In this document: positions 10,389 through 18,983 of the stretch, one piece after another
Numbering within the stretch: the first letter of the stretch is position 1
Layout: every line of letters begins with the position of its first letter
Assembly: GCA_910587485.1 (NCBI GenBank)
Contig: CAJUKN010000002.1
Span: 120,378-184,377 of the forward strand
Length of the DNA: 64,000 bases
Direction of reading: 5' to 3'
Source of the DNA: an uncultured Lachnospira sp.
Lineage (GTDB): Bacteria > Bacillota > Clostridia > Lachnospirales > Lachnospiraceae
Notes under the pieces: model-generated
Databases searched by the model: none
Told to the model about the DNA's origin: nothing
What the model saw: only the letters and a program-made list of their open reading frames with translations
Made by a program: the position numbers and the translations under genes

Positions 10389-13300
10389 TGTATTTAAAAA
10401 GTATAGAAGTGCAAGGATTTAAATCGTTTGTAAATCGAATATTATTTGAATTTCCAACAGGTATTACGGGTATTGTAGGTCCAAATGGTTCAGGTAAAAG
10501 TAATGTTGCCGATGCAGTTCGTTGGGTTTTGGGTGAACAGAGTGCAAAACAGCTTCGTGGTGCAAAAATGGAAGATGTTATATTTGCAGGCACGCAGACA
10601 AGAAAACCTGTAGGGTATGCTTATGTATCCATTACATTAGATAATTCCGACCATGCACTTTTGGTTGATTACAATGAGGTGACAATCACAAGAAAAGTAT
10701 TTCGTTCTGGAGAAAGTGAGTACAAAATTAATGGCAATAGCTGTCGACTAAGGGATATAACAGAGTTGTTTTATGATACAGGTATCGGTAAAGAGGGCTA
10801 TTCTATTATAGGTCAAGGTCAGATTGATAAAATTCTTAGTGGAAAGCCAGAGGAACGACGAGAACTATTTGATGAGGCGGCAGGAATTGTCAAGTTTAAA
10901 AGGCGTAAAGCAGCATCGATTAAAAAGTTAGAGCATGAACATGAAAATTTGGTGCGTGTAAAAGATATTTTGGCAGAACTTGAAAAGCAAGTTGAACCAT
11001 TAAAAGTGCAGTCTGAGAAAGCAAGAGAATATTTAAAATTAAAAGAAAATTTAAAAGTACATGATGTCAATGCGTTTTTGTTAGAACATGACAAAATCAA
11101 AACAGAACTTTCAGACCTCAATTCAAAGCTTGATATTGTTATGGCGGATTTAAAACAATCCAATGAGGATTATGAGGCAACAAAAGCGGAATATGAAGAT
11201 ATTGAGGAACAGTTAAAACGCTTAAATGATGATATGGATAGCATCAATCATATGTTGTCGGATACAGAAGTTGAAAAAGAGCGTTTGGAAGGTATGATAA
11301 AGGTATATGCAGAACAAATAAAAACGATTGAGGCAAGCAATATACATTTTACAAACCGACAACAAGTTATAGACCATTCAATTAAGGAAAAGCAGCAAGA
11401 AATAGACTGTCAAAACAAGGAAAAAGAAAAACTTGCGGATAGTTTGAGTGAATATGAACAAAAGAAAAAAGATATTGAGCAGCAATCTAAGTTTATTCAA
11501 GATTCCATAACAGAAATTTCTGAAAAAATTGATTGGAATAATAATGTTATTTTTGGACTTCTAGGTGAAAAAAATTCAATTACTGCAAATAATCAACGTC
11601 TTGCGACGATGTTAGAGCAGCTTAATATTCGTAAAGCAGAATATAATAGTCAAATAATTAAATATAAAAGTGAAGAGCATATTCAAGATGAGATTCTTTG
11701 TCAATATGAAAAACAGTTTCAAGAACAAAAGAATAAGATAAAAGAACTTGAGACCAATATGAACCAGTTGAGTACCAATATAGAAAAAAATAAGCAATAT
11801 GTTGGAGAACTTACCAGTCTTATTGACCGGCAGCAGGCTGGGTATCACAGAGAAAAATCAAAGCTGGAATCGTTAATTGATATTACTACAAAATATGATG
11901 GCTATGGAAACAGCATTAAAAAAATTATGGAGCAAAAAGCTTCAAATAAGGGAATACTTGGAGTAATTGCTGATGTAATTAAGGTTGAAAAAAAATATGA
12001 GACTGCTATTGAAACTGCACTAGGCGGAACGATACAAAATATTGTTACAGATAATGAAAATACAGCAAAAGAACTTATCAGTTATTTAAAAGAAAATAAA
12101 TTTGGACGAGCCACTTTTTTGCCGCTTTCAACAATCAGTGGAAAGAATACACTGGAAAAAGAACCTTGCATAAAAGAAGACGGCGTTGTGGGCATTGCAA
12201 GCAATCTTGTCAAAGTCAGTTTTGAATATGAAAAGCTTGCAAAATATTTGTTAGGGCGTATTTTAGTGGTTGATACAATTGATAATGCGCTTATCATTGC
12301 TAGAAAATATAAGCATAGCATAAGAATTGTGACATTGGAGGGAGAACAGCTTAATCCGGGCGGTTCCATGACAGGCGGTGCATTTAAAAATGCCAATAAT
12401 CTGCTTGGCAGAAGACGTGAGATAGAAGAACTTAAAAAAGAAGTTGCTGCAATAAATAAAGAGCTTGGAGAACATAAGGAGGAATTGTCTAAATTAAGAC
12501 AAGAACGAACCTTATTGAGAGAACAACTGGACAACAGCAATCAATTAATGAGAGAGAAACAGATTGCCATAAACACTGTCCAGATGAATTTGAATCAAGC
12601 CAAAAGTAAAAAAGAGGATATTATAAAAATTTATAAAACGGCTATCCAAAATATTGCAGATATTGACAGTGAAATAAATGATATAAATTTACAATTATCC
12701 AATGTGACAAAAAATTCAAACGAGTTGGACAATAAAAATGAGGCGGTACAAAAAGAAATTGAAGCATTAAATAATTTGTTATCGCAAAAACATGAAGAAG
12801 AAAGCAAACACAATCTTTTTGCACAGCAAATAACAGTTGAGTTTTCTTCTCTTGTTCAAAAAGATGATTTTATCCATGAAAATATAGAGCGTCTTAAGTC
12901 AGAAATACAAACTTTAGAAAATGAAAAAGCAGATATTATTGCAAAAATGTCAACAACAAATGATGATATTACAGCAAAAAATAAAGAAATTTTAGATGTG
13001 AAAGAACAGATAAAAAATGCGCAACAACAAATGAATCATTGTAATAAAAAAGTAGATGAGTTAAGAGCCATGCGAGAGCAATGGAATGAGACACACAAAG
13101 CATTTTTTGAAAAGAGAGAACAAATTAGCGCTCATATATCCGATTTGGACAAAGAGGCAACACGTTTAAATGCCAATATAGAAAAGCAGGAAGAAGTAAA
13201 TGATAAGGTTATTAACTATATGTGGGAAGAATATGAATTGACATATAGTTATGCACTTCCATTTAAAGATGAAAGTCTTACAAATTTATCATTTATTAAA

Positions 13301-13972
13301 AAACAAATACAAGCATTAAAAACACAGATAAAGTCCTTAGGTGATGTTAATGTCAACGCAATTGAAGAATACAAACAGGTCAGTGAACGGTATACTTTTT
13401 TAAAGGAACAGCATGATGATTTGATTGAGTCCGAAAATGTATTAAATACCATTATTAAAGATTTAGATACAGGAATGCGGGTTCAATTTAAGCAAAAATT
13501 TGAGGAAATTAAAGTTGAGTTTGACAATGTATTTAAGGAGCTTTTTGGCGGAGGACGAGGAGCGATACAGCTTATGGAAGATGAAGATATCTTAGAGGCT
13601 GGCATCCATATTATTTCACAGCCACCCGGAAAAAAACTTCAAAATATGATGCAGCTTTCTGGTGGAGAACGAGCATTGACAGCTATTGCGCTGCTTTTTG
13701 CTATACAAAATTTAAAGCCATCGCCATTTTGCTTATTGGACGAAATTGAAGCCGCGCTTGATGATTCTAATGTGGAGCGATTTGCAAATTATCTTCACAA
13801 ATTAACCAAGCATACACAGTTTATTGTTATCACACACAGAAGAGGTACAATGAATTCGGCAGACCGTCTATATGGTATTACCATGCAGGAAAAAGGTGTT
13901 TCAACACTGGTTTCTGTCGATTTGATTGAGGATAAATTAGAAAAAGAAAGGAAATACAATGGGGCTGTTTAG
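10388..13972 (+). CDS. smc: Chromosome segregation protein SMC
   Basis: ATPase that compacts and resolves chromosomes with ScpA/ScpB. At 1,194 aa it has the family's full length. The Walker A GPNGSGKSN is at residues 31-39. Long coiled coils span about 170-500 and 680-1010, with a hinge domain at about 515-670. The ABC signature LSGGERALTAIALLFAI is near 1090 and the Walker B FCLLDEIEAALDD near 1115. It overlaps rnc by 1 nt and ftsY by 14 nt, so the rnc-smc-ftsY block is one transcription unit, as in Bacillus. Confidence 0.97.
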   Translation: MYLKSIEVQGFKSFVNRILFEFPTGITGIVGPNGSGKSNVADAVRWVLGEQSAKQLRGAKMEDVIFAGTQTRKPVGYAYVSITLDNSDHALLVDYNEVTITRKVFRSGESEYKINGNSCRLRDITELFYDTGIGKEGYSIIGQGQIDKILSGKPEERRELFDEAAGIVKFKRRKAASIKKLEHEHENLVRVKDILAELEKQVEPLKVQSEKAREYLKLKENLKVHDVNAFLLEHDKIKTELSDLNSKLDIVMADLKQSNEDYEATKAEYEDIEEQLKRLNDDMDSINHMLSDTEVEKERLEGMIKVYAEQIKTIEASNIHFTNRQQVIDHSIKEKQQEIDCQNKEKEKLADSLSEYEQKKKDIEQQSKFIQDSITEISEKIDWNNNVIFGLLGEKNSITANNQRLATMLEQLNIRKAEYNSQIIKYKSEEHIQDEILCQYEKQFQEQKNKIKELETNMNQLSTNIEKNKQYVGELTSLIDRQQAGYHREKSKLESLIDITTKYDGYGNSIKKIMEQKASNKGILGVIADVIKVEKKYETAIETALGGTIQNIVTDNENTAKELISYLKENKFGRATFLPLSTISGKNTLEKEPCIKEDGVVGIASNLVKVSFEYEKLAKYLLGRILVVDTIDNALIIARKYKHSIRIVTLEGEQLNPGGSMTGGAFKNANNLLGRRREIEELKKEVAAINKELGEHKEELSKLRQERTLLREQLDNSNQLMREKQIAINTVQMNLNQAKSKKEDIIKIYKTAIQNIADIDSEINDINLQLSNVTKNSNELDNKNEAVQKEIEALNNLLSQKHEEESKHNLFAQQITVEFSSLVQKDDFIHENIERLKSEIQTLENEKADIIAKMSTTNDDITAKNKEILDVKEQIKNAQQQMNHCNKKVDELRAMREQWNETHKAFFEKREQISAHISDLDKEATRLNANIEKQEEVNDKVINYMWEEYELTYSYALPFKDESLTNLSFIKKQIQALKTQIKSLGDVNVNAIEEYKQVSERYTFLKEQHDDLIESENVLNTIIKDLDTGMRVQFKQKFEEIKVEFDNVFKELFGGGRGAIQLMEDEDILEAGIHIISQPPGKKLQNMMQLSGGERALTAIALLFAIQNLKPSPFCLLDEIEAALDDSNVERFANYLHKLTKHTQFIVITHRRGTMNSADRLYGITMQEKGVSTLVSVDLIEDKLEKERKYNGAV

Positions 13973-14897
13973 TAAATTAAAAGAAGGTCTTACAAAAACA
14001 AGAAATAATATTGTAGCAAGTATTGATTCTATATTTAGCGGTTTTTCAAGTATTGATGATGAATTTTATGAAGAACTTGAAGAAACGTTGATTATGGGTG
14101 ATATTGGTGTTCGAGCTACAGAGGATATTATTGAAAATTTAAAAGAAAAAGTAAAAGAAAATAAAATTAAAAATCCAACCGATTGCAAACAACTGTTGAT
14201 TGATACGATAAAAGAAAAAATGAATCTTGGGGAAAATGCGTATGAATTTGAAAACCGCAAATCCATTGTAATGTTAATCGGTGTGAATGGTGTTGGAAAA
14301 ACAACATCGGTTGGTAAACTTGCAGGACATTTGAGAGCGCAAAATAAGAAGGTATTAATGGCTGCTGCTGATACATTTCGAGCTGCTGCCATTGAACAGC
14401 TTACAGAATGGTCAAATAGAACAGGAACCGATATTATTGCACAGTCTGAAGGTTCAGACCCTGCGGCAGTTATTTATGATTCGATTGCAGCTGCCAAAGC
14501 AAGAAATGTAGATGTCTTGTTGTGTGATACTGCAGGTAGGCTTCATAACAAAAAAAATTTGATGGAAGAGCTGCGAAAGATTGATAGAATTATTGAAAGA
14601 GAGTATTCGGATGCATACAGAGAAAATTTGATTGTATTGGATGCTACAACAGGTCAAAATGCACTCTCTCAATTAAAAGAATTTAATGATGTCACCAATA
14701 TTACTGGAATCATTCTTACCAAGATGGACGGAACAGCAAAAGGTGGAATTGCCGTTGCCATTCAAGCAGAGATGGGGATTCCTGTAAAATATATTGGCGT
14801 GGGTGAACATGTTGAAGATTTACAAAAATTTAATTCAGATACATTTGTCAATGCGTTGTTTGATGTAAAGCATGAAGAACAGGATAACGAAGCATAA
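13959..14897 (+). CDS. ftsY: SRP receptor GTPase FtsY
   Basis: Membrane-associated receptor for the signal recognition particle, acting with Ffh (18984). It has 312 aa: a short N-terminal region, then the NG domain. Motifs seen are P-loop GVNGVGKTTSVGKLA (near 108), DTAGRLHNKKNL (near 190) and TKMDGTAKGG (near 250). There is no long acidic A-domain, which is normal for Firmicutes. The start codon lies inside the end of smc (14-nt overlap) with GAAAGGA upstream. Confidence 0.96.
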   Translation: MGLFSKLKEGLTKTRNNIVASIDSIFSGFSSIDDEFYEELEETLIMGDIGVRATEDIIENLKEKVKENKIKNPTDCKQLLIDTIKEKMNLGENAYEFENRKSIVMLIGVNGVGKTTSVGKLAGHLRAQNKKVLMAAADTFRAAAIEQLTEWSNRTGTDIIAQSEGSDPAAVIYDSIAAAKARNVDVLLCDTAGRLHNKKNLMEELRKIDRIIEREYSDAYRENLIVLDATTGQNALSQLKEFNDVTNITGIILTKMDGTAKGGIAVAIQAEMGIPVKYIGVGEHVEDLQKFNSDTFVNALFDVKHEEQDNEA

Positions 14898-14916
14898 ATT
14901 AAAAAGGACAAATAAA

Positions 14917-14973
14917 ATGATAGAATTGGAGAATATAAAAAATTATGGAAGAGTTATTGTTAAAAAAATTTGA
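14917..14973 (+). CDS. Possible 18-residue leader ORF overlapping the threonine ammonia-lyase start
   Basis: ATG at 14917 has a well-placed AAAGGA (14904-14909) and encodes MIELENIKNYGRVIVKKI before a TGA at 14971. The downstream gene's ATG (14945) lies inside it in another frame and has only a distant GGAG. Six of 18 residues are Ile or Val, but I see no attenuator hairpins. It may be chance. Confidence 0.2.
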   Translation: MIELENIKNYGRVIVKKI

Positions 14974-16162
14974 GGAGGCTTCTGAAAAAGTAAAAGAAGT
15001 CACACTAGATACCAATCTTGTATTTAGTGAATATTTTAGCAGCAAAACAGGGAATAAAGTTTATCTTAAACCAGAAAATATGCAATATACAGGAGCATAT
15101 AAAGTAAGGGGAGCTTATTATAAAATAAGCACATTATCCGATGAGGAAAGAAAAAAGGGGCTTATCACTGCATCGGCTGGCAATCATGCACAAGGTGTTG
15201 CCTATGCGGCTAAAAAATATGGTGTGAAGGCAACAGTTGTTATGCCAACAACAACGCCTCTTATCAAGGTGAATCGAACAAAAAATTATGGTGCTAATGT
15301 TATTTTATATGGCAATGTATATGATGAGTCTTGTGAATATGCAATGAATCTTGCTGAAAAAGAAGGTCTTACATTTGTTCATCCCTTTAATGACCTTGAT
15401 GTGGCTACAGGACAAGGCTCTATTGCTATGGAGATAATAAAAGAACTGCCAACCGTGGATTATATTCTTGTTCCAGTTGGTGGAGGCGGACTAGCTACAG
15501 GTGTTTCTGCTCTGGCAAAATTTTTAAATCCAAGTATAAAAGTGATTGGTATCGAGCCAGCAGGTGCTAATTGTCTCCAAGTGTCGTTAAAAGAGGGGAA
15601 AGTAGTAACACTTCCATCAGTTAATACCATTGCAGATGGAACAGCAGTTCAGACACCGGGCGATAAATTATTTCCATATCTTCAAAAAAATCTTGATGAT
15701 GTTATCGCTGTTCCAGATGAAGATTTGATTGTTGCCTTTCTTGACATGGTAGAAAATCATAAAATGGTTGTAGAAAATTCAGGGCTTTTGACAGTGGCAG
15801 CATTACGACAGCTTAAAGTAAAAGATAAAAAAATTGTTGCGATTCTTTCAGGTGGCAATATGGACGTGATAACCATGTCTTCCGTTGTACAGCAAGGTCT
15901 TGTACAGCGAAGCAGAATTTTTACCGTTTCTGTTTTACTTCCAGATAAGCCGGGCGAGCTTGTTCGTGTTGCAAGCATTATAGCAGAAGCAAAGGGAAAT
16001 GTTATTAAATTGGAACATAACCAGTTTGTAAGTATTAATAGAAAAGCTACCGTTGAGCTTAGAATAACGATTGAAGCGTTTGGACATGAACACAAAAATG
16101 AGATTGTACAAAAATTAGAAGAAGATGGATTGAGACCAAAAATTGTAAAGGTGAATATTTAG
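14945..16162 (+). CDS. ilvA: Threonine ammonia-lyase with C-terminal ACT domain
   Basis: PLP enzyme converting threonine to 2-oxobutanoate, either for isoleucine synthesis or for threonine catabolism. It has 405 aa. The PLP lysine is K53 in YTGAYKVRGAYYK, the substrate loop is SAGNHAQG (near 78), and the phosphate-binding glycine loop is PVGGGGLATG (near 178). One ACT domain covers about 325-405. This length and single ACT domain fit the tdcB/short ilvA class; the biosynthetic E. coli type is longer with two ACT-like modules. The gene stands alone between ftsY and a strong terminator, with no neighbouring ilv genes, so a catabolic role (tdcB) cannot be excluded. Confidence 0.9.
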   Translation: MEELLLKKFEEASEKVKEVTLDTNLVFSEYFSSKTGNKVYLKPENMQYTGAYKVRGAYYKISTLSDEERKKGLITASAGNHAQGVAYAAKKYGVKATVVMPTTTPLIKVNRTKNYGANVILYGNVYDESCEYAMNLAEKEGLTFVHPFNDLDVATGQGSIAMEIIKELPTVDYILVPVGGGGLATGVSALAKFLNPSIKVIGIEPAGANCLQVSLKEGKVVTLPSVNTIADGTAVQTPGDKLFPYLQKNLDDVIAVPDEDLIVAFLDMVENHKMVVENSGLLTVAALRQLKVKDKKIVAILSGGNMDVITMSSVVQQGLVQRSRIFTVSVLLPDKPGELVRVASIIAEAKGNVIKLEHNQFVSINRKATVELRITIEAFGHEHKNEIVQKLEEDGLRPKIVKVNI

Positions 16163-16170
16163 GGTTTAGG

Positions 16171-16199
16171 AAAAGAGGTGCTTATACACCTCTTTTTTT
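16171..16199 (+). terminator. Rho-independent terminator after ilvA
   Basis: AAAAGAGGTG and CACCTCTTTT form a 10-bp stem around a 6-nt loop, followed by an uninterrupted T-run. It starts 9 nt after the ilvA stop. Confidence 0.92.
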
Positions 16200-16257
16200 A
16201 TGTACATAAATGCAAATTAGATTGTTTTTCACACATATTACACAATTTAAACATAAT

Positions 16258-16286
16258 TTGACCATTTTATACCTTTATGATTTAAA
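16258..16286 (+). promoter_or_regulatory. Weak promoter candidate upstream of the carbohydrate-binding lipoprotein
   Basis: TTGACC (16258-16263) and TTTAAA (16281-16286) are separated by 17 nt. The -10 match is poor. The gap 16200-16427 holds nothing else clear apart from a sequence at about 16318 (AACCTTATTAACACTT) that weakly resembles the left end of the dispersed repeat. Confidence 0.3.
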
Positions 16287-16427
16287 CAGTCAAGAGGATA
16301 TTCACAACTTGCTCATAACCTTATTAACACTTCATGGTATTTTTTAAACAGGCAAGTTGAAATCTTCCCTGATAAGATTAAAAAATGGTTATTAAAACGC
16401 AATATAAGCGTAGAAATGAGGTATATT

Positions 16428-18464
16428 ATGTTGAATTATAGAAGATTAACAGTAGCATTATTGACAGGTACCCTAGTAATATTTTCCATTACAGGGTGTG
16501 CAAATTCTACATCTCAAGCTCAGACACAAGTTCAAACAAGTGATTTATCACAGACAACATTTACAAAAAATCAAGACTTAAATGTAGAATATACAAGTGA
16601 AGAATTGGATGCAAGTTTTAATGAAGCCGAGTGTACAAAAATTTCACTTGGAAATGAAACGGTTGAAATTACATCACCGGGAACATATTTGTTAAGTGGT
16701 ACACTTACAGAAAAAAGTATACATGTAAATTGTAATGAAAAAGGTACAATCCGACTGATATTGAATGGTGTTCATATAACCAATTCAACGGCAGCACCTG
16801 TTATTATACAAGAGGCAAAACAAGTAATTATTACGCTTGCTAAGGGAACAAATAATATAATTACAGATTCAAGAAATACAACAGCAGATGAAGAATATTC
16901 AGCAGCATTATCTTCAAAGGCTGACCTTACGATAAATGGAGAAGGAACACTTACAGTCAATACAGAATATCGCAATGGAATAAGAAGTTCAGATGATTTA
17001 AAAATAGTATCAGGAACTTTTTATATAGACAGCAAAGAAGATGGCATTGTAGGCAAAGACCTGTTGTCTATTCGTGGTGGAAATTATACGATTACTGCAG
17101 GTACAGATGGAATGAAATCGACTTATAATACAGATACTTCTAAAGGAAATATTGTTATTGAAGGCGGACAATTTCAAATTACATCACAAAATGATGGGAT
17201 TCAATCGGAAAATATATTGGCTATAAGTAATGGTACATTCACAATAAAAACAGGAACAGGGGCAAGTGAAGCCTTAAAGTCCAATAATAACACAAATATG
17301 AGAGAGCTTGATTGGGGCAGTAACACAACAACATCAGACAATTCAGAGAGCAATAAAGGGTTAAAATCAGTAAATGGTACTTATATTACAGGTGGTACTT
17401 ATACAATAGACAGTCAAGATGACAGTATTCATTCCAATGGACAGATTGCTATTAATGATGGAACATTTTATCTAAGTGCTGGTGATGATGGTATTCATGC
17501 AGATAGTTCGATTGAAATCAATGGTGGAAGTATTGATATTCAAAGAAGTTATGAGGGTATAGAAGCAGAAAAAGTTACAATCAATCAGGGAAATATATCC
17601 ATTGTATCCAGTGATGATGGAATCAATACTTCCAATGGAAGCAGTACAGAATTTTCAATGGGCGGTGGTATGAAAAATAATGGGCAAGGATTGACACAAA
17701 ATACAGCATCATCAAGTACCATACTGTTGACTATCAATGGAGGTACAATCGTAGTTAATGCAGATGGTGATGGAATCGACTCAAATGGAAGTGTTGTTGT
17801 AAATGGAGGAGAAATCGTTGTGATGGGACCGACAAACAATAACAATGCAGCATTGGATTTTGATAGTCAATTTGAAATAAATGGGGGAACATTGATGGCA
17901 TTTGGACCAAATGGAATGTTAGAGGTTCCAACATCAACAAATAATGGATGCTGTCTGGTGGCAACATTTGAGACACAAGCAGCTAATTCAGCATTTGAAT
18001 TAAACGATTCGTCAGGTAATAGCATTATGAATTATACACCTATTAAAAGTTATTCTTCAGTAATTGTATACGCTGAAACAATTAAAAGCCAAAATCAATA
18101 TACAATGAAAGCTGGAAGTAGCAGTATAGAATTGACTGCAACAGAAAGTGTTACAACAAATGGAAATGCTGGCATGGGTGGAATGTTTGGCGGCGGTAAA
18201 GGCGGTCATGGTGCCATGAAAGATAATGAGAATAGGATTCCAAATGGAATACCAAATACAAATGGTACACCAGATGAAATGGAGCTACCAAATGAAATGG
18301 AGATGCCAAATATGGATGGGATGCCAAATAGAGGTGGAGCGCCAAATGAAATGAATATGCCTGAAAATGAAGATGGAAATAATAATGGTATGCCAGATAA
18401 AAATAATATAGGGCAAAAAGGACAATTTAATACCAATACACAGGAAAATATGAATTTTATGTAA
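16428..18464 (+). CDS. Carbohydrate-binding (Cthe_2159-type) lipoprotein
   Basis: A 678-aa exported lipoprotein. The signal peptide ends in SITGC, a lipobox with Cys near residue 26. The body is rich in short parallel-beta-helix turns of the kind NGxGTLTVN, GGxYTIxxGxDGI and ADGDGIDSNGSVVVNGG. These are characteristic of the Cthe_2159 carbohydrate-binding family, which binds polygalacturonate in its founding member. The last 80 residues are low complexity, rich in Met, Pro, Asn and Glu, with repeated PNEMEMPN-like units. TGAGG at 16417-16421 supports ATG 16428 over ATG 16416. It is transcribed alone, between two strong terminators. The ligand is inferred from the family only. Confidence 0.82.
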   Translation: MLNYRRLTVALLTGTLVIFSITGCANSTSQAQTQVQTSDLSQTTFTKNQDLNVEYTSEELDASFNEAECTKISLGNETVEITSPGTYLLSGTLTEKSIHVNCNEKGTIRLILNGVHITNSTAAPVIIQEAKQVIITLAKGTNNIITDSRNTTADEEYSAALSSKADLTINGEGTLTVNTEYRNGIRSSDDLKIVSGTFYIDSKEDGIVGKDLLSIRGGNYTITAGTDGMKSTYNTDTSKGNIVIEGGQFQITSQNDGIQSENILAISNGTFTIKTGTGASEALKSNNNTNMRELDWGSNTTTSDNSESNKGLKSVNGTYITGGTYTIDSQDDSIHSNGQIAINDGTFYLSAGDDGIHADSSIEINGGSIDIQRSYEGIEAEKVTINQGNISIVSSDDGINTSNGSSTEFSMGGGMKNNGQGLTQNTASSSTILLTINGGTIVVNADGDGIDSNGSVVVNGGEIVVMGPTNNNNAALDFDSQFEINGGTLMAFGPNGMLEVPTSTNNGCCLVATFETQAANSAFELNDSSGNSIMNYTPIKSYSSVIVYAETIKSQNQYTMKAGSSSIELTATESVTTNGNAGMGGMFGGGKGGHGAMKDNENRIPNGIPNTNGTPDEMELPNEMEMPNMDGMPNRGGAPNEMNMPENEDGNNNGMPDKNNIGQKGQFNTNTQENMNFM

Positions 18465-18492
18465 AATTGTTTACAATAAAATACAATAATAT

Positions 18493-18530
18493 AAAAAGGT
18501 GTCAAGTAAAAATACTTGACACCTTTTTAT
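18493..18530 (+). terminator. Bidirectional-looking terminator after the lipoprotein gene
   Basis: AAAAAGGTGTCAAGTA and its perfect complement TACTTGACACCTTTTT form a 16-bp stem with an AAAA loop. The right arm contains TTGACA, which doubles as the -35 box of the next promoter. Confidence 0.92.
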
Positions 18531-18544
18531 AGTCGTGATATGAT
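18516..18544 (+). promoter_or_regulatory. Strong sigma-A promoter of ylxM-ffh
   Basis: TTGACA (18516-18521) and TATGAT (18539-18544) are separated by 17 nt. The -35 lies in the 3' arm of the preceding terminator stem. Confidence 0.85.
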
Positions 18545-18602
18545 ACACGAGGCTTAACAAGGATTGTATAGAGTTACTATCATAACAGCAATAGAGGTGT
18601 TT

Positions 18603-18956
18603 ATGGAGAAATTCGTTGAACAAACGCTTCTTTACGATTTTTATGGCGAACTGCTTAATGAACATCAACGCAATATTTATAAAGATGTGATTTTTAATGA
18701 TTTGTCATTGAGTGAAATTGCAGATGAGTATGGTATATCAAGGCAAGGTGTCCATGATATCATTAAAAGAGTCAATCATTCATTGTGCTTATATGAAGAT
18801 AAATTACATTTAGTTGAAAAATTTTTGTCAACAAAAGAAAAGCTTTGTAAAATAGAGCATTTAACAGAAGAAGCCATATATTCAGATAATCTTGATAGTG
18901 CTGATATTGTTAGGCAGATACGTATTATTGTAAAAGAAATTATTGATAGTATATAG
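18603..18956 (+). CDS. ylxM: YlxM family HTH protein (UPF0122)
   Basis: Small (117 aa) helix-turn-helix protein found next to ffh throughout Firmicutes and thought to modulate the SRP pathway. The HTH resembles sigma factor region 4 (LSLSEIADEYGISRQGVHDIIKR, near residues 35-57). The ATG at 18603 is chosen because GAGGTG lies just upstream and the family starts with M-E-K; the frame is open upstream to 18564. It is followed 27 nt later by ffh, forming one operon. Confidence 0.93.
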   Translation: MEKFVEQTLLYDFYGELLNEHQRNIYKDVIFNDLSLSEIADEYGISRQGVHDIIKRVNHSLCLYEDKLHLVEKFLSTKEKLCKIEHLTEEAIYSDNLDSADIVRQIRIIVKEIIDSI

Positions 18957-18983
18957 TTGCTGTTGCAACAGAATTGAGGTTTT

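Noticed and set aside
12082..12540. 152-codon minus-strand ORF in smc
   Set aside because: It lies wholly inside the conserved SMC hinge and coiled-coil coding sequence and shows no recognisable motif or ribosome site.
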